From the NCBI GenBank assembly GCA_934101795.1, contig CAKORY010000009.1, positions 1 to 39,178 of the forward strand: 39,178 nt of DNA. The letters are read 5' to 3'. The notes below the pieces were generated by a model. The model ran no database searches, was not told the origin of the DNA, and saw nothing but the letters and a program-made list of their open reading frames with translations. Below, piece by piece: positions 15,480 through 22,183 of this stretch. Origin of the DNA: an uncultured Bacilli bacterium. GTDB taxonomy: Bacteria > Bacillota_I > Bacilli_A > RF39 > UBA660. Numbering within the stretch: the first letter of the stretch is position 1; every line of letters begins with the position of its first letter. The position numbers and the translations under genes were made by a program.

Positions 15480-15509
15480 TACTGAAATATTACAATTCAG
15501 TATTTTTTT
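15480..15509 (+). terminator. Terminator of XRE module 2
   Basis: TACTGAA (15480-15486)/TTCAGTA (15496-15502), then T7. Confidence 0.75.
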
Positions 15510-15511
15510 AT

Positions 15512-15541
15512 AAGAAAAAAAGAACGCCTCCGTCCCTTTTA
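15512..15541 (-). terminator. Terminator of the 119-aa hypothetical gene
   Basis: Minus-strand GGACG-GAGG-CGTTC hairpin extended by AAAG/CTTT, with a following T tract. It overlaps the stop codon. Confidence 0.6.
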
Positions 15542-15898
15542 AATCCACTTTGAAATATAAATAACTCTTGTTGTATACTCTTCATAATTATCAAAAATCT
15601 TAATAATTGAATGAATAATTTCTTTTAAAATATCTTTAGCATCTTTTTTAATTCTAATTTGAACTATTTGTTTTTGCATTTCTTTTCTAAATAAATAATC
15701 ATCTATATATTTACTAACTACTTTATCCAAGTTAATAACACTTTCAACATCTTCAGGATTATTTATATCAATTCTAAAAATATACTCTTGATAAAGTTTA
15801 ATTAACTTTTTAGATATAATATCATCTTCATAAGGACTAAATTCTATTATTTTATAAAAATTTGGACATAATCCAATAATTTGTTTATTTGTATACAT
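15539..15898 (-). CDS. Hypothetical protein
   Basis: 119 aa, no transmembrane segment. Mixed alpha-helical, Ile- and Lys-rich, with a predicted amphipathic C-terminal half (EMQKQIVQIRIKKDAKDILK). GGTGATGAA precedes the ATG. It has its own promoter overlapping that of the divergent VanY-like gene. I recognise no family. Confidence 0.6.
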   Translation of the reverse strand: MYTNKQIIGLCPNFYKIIEFSPYEDDIISKKLIKLYQEYIFRIDINNPEDVESVINLDKVVSKYIDDYLFRKEMQKQIVQIRIKKDAKDILKEIIHSIIKIFDNYEEYTTRVIYISKWI

Positions 15899-15925
15899 TT
15901 CATCACCATCTTTATTGTTAACTTA

Positions 15926-15954
15926 AGTGTACTACATTTATAAATATTTGTAAA
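15926..15954 (-). promoter_or_regulatory. Promoter of the 119-aa hypothetical gene
   Basis: Minus strand -35 TTTACA (15949-15954), 17-bp spacer, -10 TACACT (15926-15931). The -35 shares five bases with the -35 of the divergent promoter. Confidence 0.55.
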
Positions 15955-15976
15955 TACCTAAAATAAATGTTATAAT
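15948..15976 (+). promoter_or_regulatory. Promoter of the VanY-like carboxypeptidase
   Basis: -35 TTGTAA (15948-15953), 17-bp spacer, -10 TATAAT (15971-15976). Confidence 0.7.
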
Positions 15977-15999
15977 AAATTTATAATGGAGGTACAAAA

Positions 16000-16965
16000 A
16001 TGACTAAAAGAAGAAAAATGAAAAAAGGGGTTTACTACATCATAATACTAATTATTATAATAATCGGAGGAATTATATTTGGTAATCAAAAATACAAAGA
16101 ATATAAATACCATCAAACCTATGAATATAAATTATTAGAACATGGATATAAAACTGAGGAAGTAAATAAAATACTAAATAATTTTAGTGAAAAAGATTAT
16201 AACTATTTTCTAAATAATGAAGTAAATGAAAAATACTTAAAGTTAATGGAAGAAAAATATTTTTTGAAAAAGAACTTTTATAAATACATCGATTACATGA
16301 ACCAAAATAAAAAGTTAAATTTAAGTACCATAGTTAGAAATATAAATATTCATTTAGATAGCAAATTTTACGAAGTTGAATTTAACACAGACACAAGCAA
16401 AGATACAAGTATGCTTGTAAACAAATATTATTTACTTGGCAGTGACTATGAACCAAATGATTTAGTAACAATATCTCAAACATACTCATGGGGAGATCAA
16501 GGAAGTCAAAAAACTAGAAAAGTAACTTATGATGCATTTTTAGAAATGTGGAATAGTGCTAAAGAAGAACAAGGATATTACTTAATGGTTAGCTCTTCAT
16601 ATAGGTCATATAATGAGCAAGAAATAGTATATAATAACTATAAAGACAAAAAAGGACAAAAATATGCTGATGGAATTGCAGCAAGACCAGGTTCATCTGA
16701 ACACCAAACTGGACTTTCACTTGATATATTTAGTAAATTAAATAGTAATAAAAACACATTTAAAGATACCGAAACAGCAAAATGGTTAAAAGATAATGCT
16801 TACAGATTTGGATTTATTTTAAGATATCCAGAAGAATTAGTAAAAGTAACTGGTTACAACTATGAATCTTGGCACTTTAGATATGTAGGAAAAGAAATAG
16901 CAAAATATATATATGAAAATAATATATCATTCGAAGAATATTATGCCTATTTTATAGAAAAATGA
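16000..16965 (+). CDS. VanY-type D-alanyl-D-alanine carboxypeptidase (M15B)
   Basis: 321 aa. A basic N-terminus and one transmembrane helix (about residues 9-28) anchor an extracellular region. The C-terminal LAS metallopeptidase domain shows SSSYRSYNEQ, the zinc motif SSEHQTGLSLDI (His and Asp ligands) and the third ligand region ESWHFRYVG. Such enzymes remove the terminal D-Ala from wall precursors. The N-terminal 130 residues (TYEYKLLEHGYKTEEVNKIL and so on) match the helical linker often seen in Bacilli members. GGAGGTACAAAA precedes the ATG. Confidence 0.9.
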   Translation: MTKRRKMKKGVYYIIILIIIIIGGIIFGNQKYKEYKYHQTYEYKLLEHGYKTEEVNKILNNFSEKDYNYFLNNEVNEKYLKLMEEKYFLKKNFYKYIDYMNQNKKLNLSTIVRNINIHLDSKFYEVEFNTDTSKDTSMLVNKYYLLGSDYEPNDLVTISQTYSWGDQGSQKTRKVTYDAFLEMWNSAKEEQGYYLMVSSSYRSYNEQEIVYNNYKDKKGQKYADGIAARPGSSEHQTGLSLDIFSKLNSNKNTFKDTETAKWLKDNAYRFGFILRYPEELVKVTGYNYESWHFRYVGKEIAKYIYENNISFEEYYAYFIEK

Positions 16966-16988
16966 GTTTAATCAAATAAACTCATTTT
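16959..16988. terminator. Bidirectional terminator, VanY-like / Fic
   Basis: AAATGAGTTTA/TAAACTCATTT stem containing the TGA stop of the peptidase and abutting the Fic stop. Confidence 0.65.
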
Positions 16989-18112
16989 AATTTTATTCTA
17001 GATAAATGACTTTTATCATTTTCAAAAAAAGTAGGATTAAGTTCTAGCTCAACATTTGGAATATTTCCTATTATTCTTTTTGTTTGTCTTATAACCTTTA
17101 AAATTTCCATATCTATGAGTGGTTCAATCATTTCCGCATAAATTTCATTTGTAGTTTTTTTATCATTAAACCTATTATAAATAACTCCAAAATCTGCAAG
17201 AGTTTTAGAACCATTCATTGTTAAAAAATAAAGTAAAGTTTGAAAATCTACACCACTTAATTTATGTTTACAAGAAGAAGCAATATCTTGCATAATATGT
17301 TCTTTTTCAAGTTCCAACTTCAAAGTATCAAGCATCATTTCTAAAAAATAAGTAATATCACAACTTTCTTTAGCATCTTTAATTACTCTATCATATTTAG
17401 AACCTTTAAAACTTATACCACGATTAAATATTATATAAGGATAAGCTTGTTTTTTTAATAAATACCACATAGCCATAGTTCTACTTGTTCTACCATTAAC
17501 ATCAAAGTAAGGATGGATATAAACAAAATAAAAATGCATAATTTGTGATTTAATATATTCATCTATTTGTGATAAATCACATTTTTCATTAACAAAAGCA
17601 AAATAATAAGACATAAGTTTTTCAATATTTTGGTAATAAACACCTTCAGCCAAATCTACATCCAGTCTTCCATTTTGAAGTATATAAACTGCCTTTTCTC
17701 TATATAAAGGCCCCATATTTTCTCTATCATATTCACACAAAAGATTTTCACTTAAAATTTGATATAACTCGTGAAGATGCTCTGTATCTATTTTTCGGTG
17801 ATGTAAAATATAATAATAACCATGATAAAGATTTAAAATTCTTTGTTTTATTTCTACATCTTTTATGGTATCAATTTTTCTTTTAATAACAGCTTCGATT
17901 AATTCTAAGTCATCACCATAACCTTCTACTAAATTATTAGCTTTAAGTTCATGTGAATACATCATTTTTCTAGCAAAAGCAAAATTATTCATACTTTTAT
18001 CCCATTCCAAAAATTCTTCAAGTTCATCTTTTGATTTTTGAAGAGGTTCCCTTCTAAAATAAAATCTTGGCCCGTTTTCTTTAGGCAATTCCAAATAATT
18101 TCTTTTTTGCAT
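16982..18112 (-). CDS. Fic-domain protein (putative AMPylase)
   Basis: 376 aa. The Fic motif is at about residue 208: IHPYFDVNGRTSR, where the consensus is HxFx[D/E]GNGRxxR, so the first Gly is Val. An inhibitory-like segment NNLVEG lies near the N-terminus, as in class II Fic proteins, with Asn in place of Ser/Thr. A C-terminal winged-helix-like region (about 290-350) follows. Fic enzymes transfer AMP from ATP to hydroxyl side chains; the His and final Arg needed for this are present. AGGGGG precedes the ATG. Monocistronic. Confidence 0.87.
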   Translation of the reverse strand: MQKRNYLELPKENGPRFYFRREPLQKSKDELEEFLEWDKSMNNFAFARKMMYSHELKANNLVEGYGDDLELIEAVIKRKIDTIKDVEIKQRILNLYHGYYYILHHRKIDTEHLHELYQILSENLLCEYDRENMGPLYREKAVYILQNGRLDVDLAEGVYYQNIEKLMSYYFAFVNEKCDLSQIDEYIKSQIMHFYFVYIHPYFDVNGRTSRTMAMWYLLKKQAYPYIIFNRGISFKGSKYDRVIKDAKESCDITYFLEMMLDTLKLELEKEHIMQDIASSCKHKLSGVDFQTLLYFLTMNGSKTLADFGVIYNRFNDKKTTNEIYAEMIEPLIDMEILKVIRQTKRIIGNIPNVELELNPTFFENDKSHLSRIKLK

Positions 18113-18137
18113 AACTATCCCCCTGAAAGTGTTATTT

Positions 18138-18166
18138 ATTATACAATTTTTAAATTACTTAGTCAA
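18138..18166 (-). promoter_or_regulatory. Promoter of the Fic gene
   Basis: Minus strand -35 TTGACT (18161-18166), 17-bp spacer, -10 TATAAT (18138-18143). The -35 overlaps the stop codon of the upstream gene. Confidence 0.75.
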
Positions 18167-19671
18167 TAAAATTTCACAGAAAAATTCCTAGTTATACCTG
18201 TACCTGTGTTTGGATGATTATGTGTATAAGATAAATCAACTAAGTAGCATGATACTAAAATAGTACACATAGCAATTTTAATATATTTAGGAATTTTTTT
18301 ATAAACAGTATCTAAAAGTGGTGCAAAAATATAAGTAAAACCAAAACCACCAAGTCCAAATAAAATTAATCCTTCCAAACAAATTCTACCATTTATATTT
18401 AAAAAATAACCGCTATAATCCCAATATTTTAAATGTTTAATATATTCTAAATACATGCTAGTACCATATTCAACAATTCCACATAAAGTAAAAGCTAAAA
18501 TAAATAAAAGCCAAGGTTTATCTCTATATTTTTTAAGCAAAAGTAAAATTAATACTCCACCCCAACCATAGACTGGAAGCCATGGACCATACATAGTGCC
18601 TCGATTAATAAACCTTCCTAATTTTATAAACTCTAAAAACACTTCCCAAAACCATCCGAAACAAGCAAATGTAAAGAAAAATAAAATATAAGTAATAAAG
18701 TCATAATCTTTGTTATAATCAATTTTTAATGATTTTTTATTCTTAATATAAGGATATTCCTTATAAACTGGTACATTTATATTTAATTTTTCATCATTGA
18801 GTAAATCAAAACTATATTTATTTCTAAGTTTCATATAATATTCAGCAAAAATAAAATTTTTATAAGCATCAGAATAAAATATTGAAGTAATGTTAAAAGA
18901 AAAAATACTAAGAATATTCCACCCAATCAATGATAAATCCATTTTAAATAATTCCAATTTTTCCCCATCAGTTAATTTCTTGGATAACAAAAAGGCATCT
19001 TTTCTTTTGATATTTGGATTTTCTGCCAGAATATAAGGTATCATACGATATTCATAATATTTAATAACCCCTCCAATAACAGTAAAAGACCAAAGAACTT
19101 GATAGATAAATTTATTAAATAAAATAAAAGCAATATGAAAAGACTTTTTTACCTTATAAGGAAATAATATTCTTTCCATTTTTGTTTCATAATACCTTCT
19201 CTTTTCAAGAAAAAAACGATTTTTGCCAACTTCAATTACTTTAAAGAAAAGCCAATTAATACCCCACAAGATTAGACTACTAATTATAATTATTACACCG
19301 GCACTAATTTTATTACCAAGTATTAATTTATTTATACCATTAAAAAGTGTTGTAACTATATTACCATTATTTAAAGTTTCATTAATTAGATATGATAAAA
19401 CACCATATTTGTAATTTTTTTGAATTTTCTCTTGTATATTTTTATTAAAATCATAATCAAAAATTTTATTTTCAGGAATCTTTAAATTTGAGTCATTGGT
19501 AATTTTACTAATAATATTCGTAGTTAAAGAAAAATCAGTGAAATTTTTAGTTGTGTAAGTAATTCCGCTAGAAAGAATAATTGCCGTTATAAAAGTAACA
19601 ATAATATTTCTAAAATAGTGAATCTTCAAATTCTTTCGAGCTTCATTTTTCAAAAACTTTCTTTCATTCAT
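18163..19671 (-). CDS. DUF975 / CmpB-type permease fusion membrane protein
   Basis: 502 aa from ATG 19671. The N-terminal half shows the DUF975 pattern: FFKVIEVGKNRFFLEKRRYY, FPYKVKKSFHIAF, GGVIKYYEYRMIPYILAENP, KMDLSLIGWNIL. The C-terminal half (from about residue 330) matches the putative ABC-transporter permease CmpB family: FACFGWFWEVFLEFIKLGRF, RGTMYGPWLPVYGWGGVL, CGIVEYGTSMYLEY. About ten membrane segments. The two domains are usually separate genes, so this is a fusion. Transported substrate unknown. Confidence 0.8.
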   Translation of the reverse strand: MNERKFLKNEARKNLKIHYFRNIIVTFITAIILSSGITYTTKNFTDFSLTTNIISKITNDSNLKIPENKIFDYDFNKNIQEKIQKNYKYGVLSYLINETLNNGNIVTTLFNGINKLILGNKISAGVIIIISSLILWGINWLFFKVIEVGKNRFFLEKRRYYETKMERILFPYKVKKSFHIAFILFNKFIYQVLWSFTVIGGVIKYYEYRMIPYILAENPNIKRKDAFLLSKKLTDGEKLELFKMDLSLIGWNILSIFSFNITSIFYSDAYKNFIFAEYYMKLRNKYSFDLLNDEKLNINVPVYKEYPYIKNKKSLKIDYNKDYDFITYILFFFTFACFGWFWEVFLEFIKLGRFINRGTMYGPWLPVYGWGGVLILLLLKKYRDKPWLLFILAFTLCGIVEYGTSMYLEYIKHLKYWDYSGYFLNINGRICLEGLILFGLGGFGFTYIFAPLLDTVYKKIPKYIKIAMCTILVSCYLVDLSYTHNHPNTGTGITRNFSVKFY

Positions 19672-19706
19672 ACGCACACATCCACTTCAAAGTTTTTATT
19701 GAAAAT

Positions 19707-19735
19707 ATTATACTATGAAGATTAAAAGATGTAAA
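19707..19735 (-). promoter_or_regulatory. Promoter of the DUF975-CmpB gene
   Basis: Minus strand -35 TTTACA (19730-19735), 17-bp spacer, -10 TATAAT (19707-19712). Confidence 0.7.
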
Positions 19736-19737
19736 TA

Positions 19738-20115
19738 TTAATTAAAGGCAATTTCTGTATCAATGTTATCATCTAAAATAGCTATTATTAAAAATATAAT
19801 ACCACTTATAAGGATTAGAAAAGAACTTACGAAAGACGCATAACGCAAAACAATTTTTTTCTTAGAATCTAATGAAGTTAATTCCCTGACATCATCATAA
19901 GAGTCAATTGTAAAATAATAATAGATAAAAAGTAATATGGTAAAAATTAAAATCATTAAAGCCTGATATTCTTTTTTTGAATTTTCATTTTTATTAATTA
20001 TAAAATCTTTTTCTTTACTATTAGCATACCAACTTAAAACAATTATACCAATGTAAATTATCCAGATATAGTTTTCAACTTTAATATCCTTTAACCGATT
20101 TAAATCTTCATTCAT
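19738..20115 (-). CDS. Small three-TM membrane protein, unknown
   Basis: 125 aa. Three hydrophobic segments (about residues 16-30, 51-67, 92-112). No family recognised. No Shine-Dalgarno is visible; a minus-strand TATAAT lies only 6 nt before the ATG, so it may be read from a leaderless transcript. A terminator separates it from the upstream endonuclease gene. Confidence 0.6.
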   Translation of the reverse strand: MNEDLNRLKDIKVENYIWIIYIGIIVLSWYANSKEKDFIINKNENSKKEYQALMILIFTILLFIYYYFTIDSYDDVRELTSLDSKKKIVLRYASFVSSFLILISGIIFLIIAILDDNIDTEIAFN

Positions 20116-20129
20116 AATTTAATTATATT

Positions 20130-20164
20130 AAAAAAAAGAAAATAATTTAAATTTGTTTATTTTC
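20130..20164 (-). terminator. Terminator of the MvaI-like gene
   Basis: Minus strand GAAAATAA/TTATTTTC stem followed by T8. It overlaps the stop codon. Confidence 0.65.
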
Positions 20165-20959
20165 TTCTTTAGGAATTTCTTTTAGAATATCATTAAGCTT
20201 TATATCAATTTTATCAAATAATAAGGAAATATCACTTTCATTTATTACAAAAGTTGTTTCACGATTGCGAAGCTTTCCCTTCTTTTCACCCGTGTAATAT
20301 GGATATAATTTAAGATCAACTCCAATTTTTCCTTCCTCAATTAAATTAATGAAGTTTTCAAAAGATTTTAATTTGTACAAATTAATATTTGCATATTTAA
20401 AATAATCAGTATTATTTTCTTTTAAAGTCTTCTTCCAAGCATGAATAATAGCTAGACATGATAGCTTAGTGGTAAGTCTTAACTCAAGTTCATCGAAAGA
20501 CCATGACATATCATTGTAAACTGGTGTTTTGTTCCAATTGTTATACATGAGAAGTTCTACACACCTTTTAAGCCGATTAACCTTTAGCTTAAATGCATAT
20601 TTTCTATGTGTATTAGAAAATTTTGTAGAGTTTATAAAATCATATAATTCACGTTCTCCTTCATTTCGAGTTCTTTTCCAAGAACACTTTTCATAAAGTT
20701 CATTCATCACATTAGGTCTATTGTCAAGTACTGCACTAAATAACCTAAGTGGATAATTACTTGTACAGAGTTTAGTTTTTAATTCAATTCCGTAATAGTC
20801 TGGTAAAGATTTTGAATCCTCCTTTTTTCCAAGTAAATATTCAAGTGTCATACCTGCAGCGCTCGTACCTTTACCTTGGCTCTTTACCCAACCTTTACAT
20901 TGGATTAAATAAAACTCAATTAGTAATTTTTTAATATTTTCATCTAATTTTTGCTTCAT
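20147..20959 (-). CDS. MvaI/BcnI-family restriction endonuclease-like protein
   Basis: 270 aa. The N-terminal motif GWVKSQGKGTSAAGMTLEYL, then the nuclease centre LPDYYGIELKTK (PD...ExK) and LRLFSAV, matches the MvaI/BcnI restriction endonuclease family, related to the MutH fold. No DNA methyltransferase lies nearby, so it may be a solitary nuclease, a mismatch or modification-dependent enzyme, or part of a split system. No RBS is visible; a TATAAT ends 8 nt before the ATG, suggesting a leaderless mRNA. An Arg/Lys-rich C-terminal segment (GEKKGKLRNRETTFVI) may contact DNA. Confidence 0.82.
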   Translation of the reverse strand: MKQKLDENIKKLLIEFYLIQCKGWVKSQGKGTSAAGMTLEYLLGKKEDSKSLPDYYGIELKTKLCTSNYPLRLFSAVLDNRPNVMNELYEKCSWKRTRNEGERELYDFINSTKFSNTHRKYAFKLKVNRLKRCVELLMYNNWNKTPVYNDMSWSFDELELRLTTKLSCLAIIHAWKKTLKENNTDYFKYANINLYKLKSFENFINLIEEGKIGVDLKLYPYYTGEKKGKLRNRETTFVINESDISLLFDKIDIKLNDILKEIPKEENKQI

Positions 20960-21137
20960 AGTTGGTTATTATAGCACGTCAAATATGCAAAATTTGTTGT
21001 TTTTTGTCGCAGGTGTCAAATTTTATAAATTTTTTAGTAATTTTTAACATTTTTTTATAAAAAATTGAGATTTTAAAGAAAAAACAGGAAAAATCTCTTT
21101 AAAAGTATGAAAATAATAAAAAAATTGGTACAAAATA
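20960..21137. other. Intergenic region, no gene seen
   Basis: Contains the -10 of the endonuclease gene (20968-20973) and a loose inverted repeat GAGATTTT...AAAATCTC (about 21067-21100). Nothing else is identified. Confidence 0.4.
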
Positions 21138-21167
21138 TTGACTTTAATAGAAAAAATGTAATATAAT
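21138..21167 (+). promoter_or_regulatory. Promoter of tRNA operon 1
   Basis: -35 TTGACT (21138-21143), 18-bp spacer, -10 TATAAT (21162-21167). Confidence 0.75.
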
Positions 21168-21189
21168 GTTATTGCACCTGAAGTAATAC

Positions 21190-21266
21190 GCGCCCATAGC
21201 TCAACTGGATAGAGCGTTAGACTACGGATCTAAAGGTTGGGGGTTCGAATCCCTTTGGGCGTACCA
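21190..21266 (+). tRNA. tRNA-Arg (ACG)
   Basis: 77 nt with encoded CCA. Acceptor GCGCCCA/TGGGCGT (G-U first pair), anticodon loop CTACGGA, T-arm GGTTCGAATCC. Confidence 0.97.
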
Positions 21267-21283
21267 ATTTTTATTATTATTCC

Positions 21284-21360
21284 CGAGAAGTAGCACAATT
21301 TGGTAGTGCACTAGGTTTGGGACCTAGGGGTTGCAGGTTCAAATCCTGTCTTCTCGACCA
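21284..21360 (+). tRNA. tRNA-Pro (TGG)
   Basis: 77 nt with CCA. Acceptor CGAGAAG/CTTCTCG, anticodon stem CTAGG with loop TTTGGGA. Confidence 0.97.
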
Positions 21361-21370
21361 GATTTGAAAC

Positions 21371-21398
21371 AAAAAACTAGGCATGTCCTAGTTTTTTT
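21371..21398 (+). terminator. Terminator of tRNA operon 1
   Basis: AAAAACTAGG-CATGT-CCTAGTTTTTTT. Confidence 0.85.
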
Positions 21399-21400
21399 CA

Positions 21401-21414
21401 TGCAACCCCTAGGT
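21401..21414 (-). other. Inverted fragment of tRNA-Pro
   Basis: TGCAACCCCTAGGT is the exact reverse complement of 21322-21335 in tRNA-Pro, from the last anticodon-loop base through the 3' anticodon stem and variable loop to the T-stem. Confidence 0.6.
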
Positions 21415-21517
21415 TCTTTAAAAGAGCAATTTTTAAACATATTAAATAAAATTAAATATATATATAAATAACTAATATCTTTATTTTATATATGTAAAAT
21501 AATACAGTTTTTACACA

Positions 21518-21550
21518 CTATCTCCCCAAATTTTATGCCGACAGAGAGAA
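21518..21550 (-). other. Inverted tRNA-Thr/tRNA-Tyr junction fragment
   Basis: CTATCTCCCCAAA (21518-21530) is the reverse complement of the tRNA-Tyr 5' end and preceding spacer. TGCCGACAGAGAGA (21536-21549) is the reverse complement of the tRNA-Thr 3' end without CCA. They have the same order as the functional junction at 21794-21827 but are inverted, with an 8-9 nt spacer. Confidence 0.65.
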
Positions 21551-21586
21551 AATTACTAAAAATTAGATAAAATTTATAAAAATTAC

Positions 21587-21615
21587 TTGCATTTGCGTCT
21601 GCCTTCTGGTATAAT
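21587..21615 (+). promoter_or_regulatory. Promoter of tRNA operon 2
   Basis: -35 TTGCAT (21587-21592), 17-bp spacer, -10 TATAAT (21610-21615). Confidence 0.75.
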
Positions 21616-21635
21616 CTTAATTGTCATCAAGACAT

Positions 21636-21712
21636 GGGCGCTTAACTCAGTTGGTTAGAGTGTCTGCCTTACAAGCAGGATGTCATAGGTTCGAGTCCTA
21701 TAGCGCCCACCA
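21636..21712 (+). tRNA. tRNA-Val (TAC)
   Basis: 77 nt with CCA. Acceptor GGGCGCT/AGCGCCC, anticodon loop CTTACAA. Confidence 0.97.
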
Positions 21713-21734
21713 TTTTATTTAATATATTTTGTTT

Positions 21735-21810
21735 GCCGACATAGCGTAACTGGCAGCGCAACTGACTTGTAATCAGTAGGTTGGGAGTTCGACTCTCTCT
21801 GTCGGCACCA
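21735..21810 (+). tRNA. tRNA-Thr (TGT)
   Basis: 76 nt with CCA. Acceptor GCCGACA/TGTCGGC, anticodon stem ACTGA with loop CTTGTAA. Confidence 0.97.
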
Positions 21811-21817
21811 TTTTTTT

Positions 21818-21901
21818 GGGGAGATAGCGAAGTGGTCAAACGCGGCAGACTGTAAATCTGTTCCTTCGGGTTCCATAGTTCAAATCTATGTCTCCCCACC
21901 A
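21818..21901 (+). tRNA. tRNA-Tyr (GTA)
   Basis: 84 nt with CCA, class II with a long variable arm (TTCCTTCGGGTT). Anticodon loop CTGTAAA. Confidence 0.97.
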
Positions 21902-21916
21902 TTTAATATTATATAT

Positions 21917-21992
21917 TGCCTCGTAGCCAAGTGGTAAGGCATCAGACTTTGACTCTGACATTCCGCCGGTTCGAATCCTGCCGAGGCAGCCA
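21917..21992 (+). tRNA. tRNA-Gln (TTG)
   Basis: 76 nt with CCA. Acceptor TGCCTCG/CGAGGCA, anticodon loop CTTTGAC. Confidence 0.97.
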
Positions 21993-22012
21993 TTTTATAT
22001 TTTAATTTTATT

Positions 22013-22088
22013 GGTTCGTTAGCTCAGTAGGTAGAGCATTTGACTTTTAATCAAAGGGTCCTGGGTTCGAATCCCAGACGAGCCACCA
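22013..22088 (+). tRNA. tRNA-Lys (TTT)
   Basis: 76 nt with CCA. Acceptor GGTTCGT/ACGAGCC, anticodon stem TTTGA with loop CTTTTAA. Confidence 0.97.
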
Positions 22089-22098
22089 TTTAAAAATC

Positions 22099-22122
22099 AA
22101 AAGTCCATACGGACTTTTTTTT
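22099..22122 (+). terminator. Terminator of tRNA operon 2
   Basis: AAAAGTCC-ATAC-GGACTTTTTTTT. Confidence 0.85.
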
Positions 22123-22129
22123 ATGGTTA

Positions 22130-22149
22130 CTCGTCCCCTTTGATTAAAA
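22130..22149 (-). other. Inverted fragment of tRNA-Lys
   Basis: CCCTTTGATTAAAA (22136-22149) is the reverse complement of the tRNA-Lys anticodon arm. CTCGTC just before it matches the reverse complement of the 3' acceptor strand, as if the T-arm had been deleted between them. Confidence 0.55.
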
Positions 22150-22150
22150 A

Positions 22151-22183
22151 TAATAAAAAAAGTCAAGTAATTTATCCTTGACT
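22151..22183 (-). terminator. Terminator of miaB
   Basis: Minus strand AGTCAAG/CTTGACT stem followed by T7. It includes the miaB stop codon. Confidence 0.75.

Noticed and set aside
21669..21902. 77-codon ORF antisense to tRNA-Val, tRNA-Thr and tRNA-Tyr
   Set aside because: It is the reverse complement of tRNA genes and yields the well-known spurious peptide pattern of tRNA antisense ORFs (ESRTPN, GLEPMTS).
21190..22088. tRNA-associated integrated element with att repeats
   Set aside because: The extra tRNA fragments are inverted, not direct, and no integrase or phage gene lies in the region.
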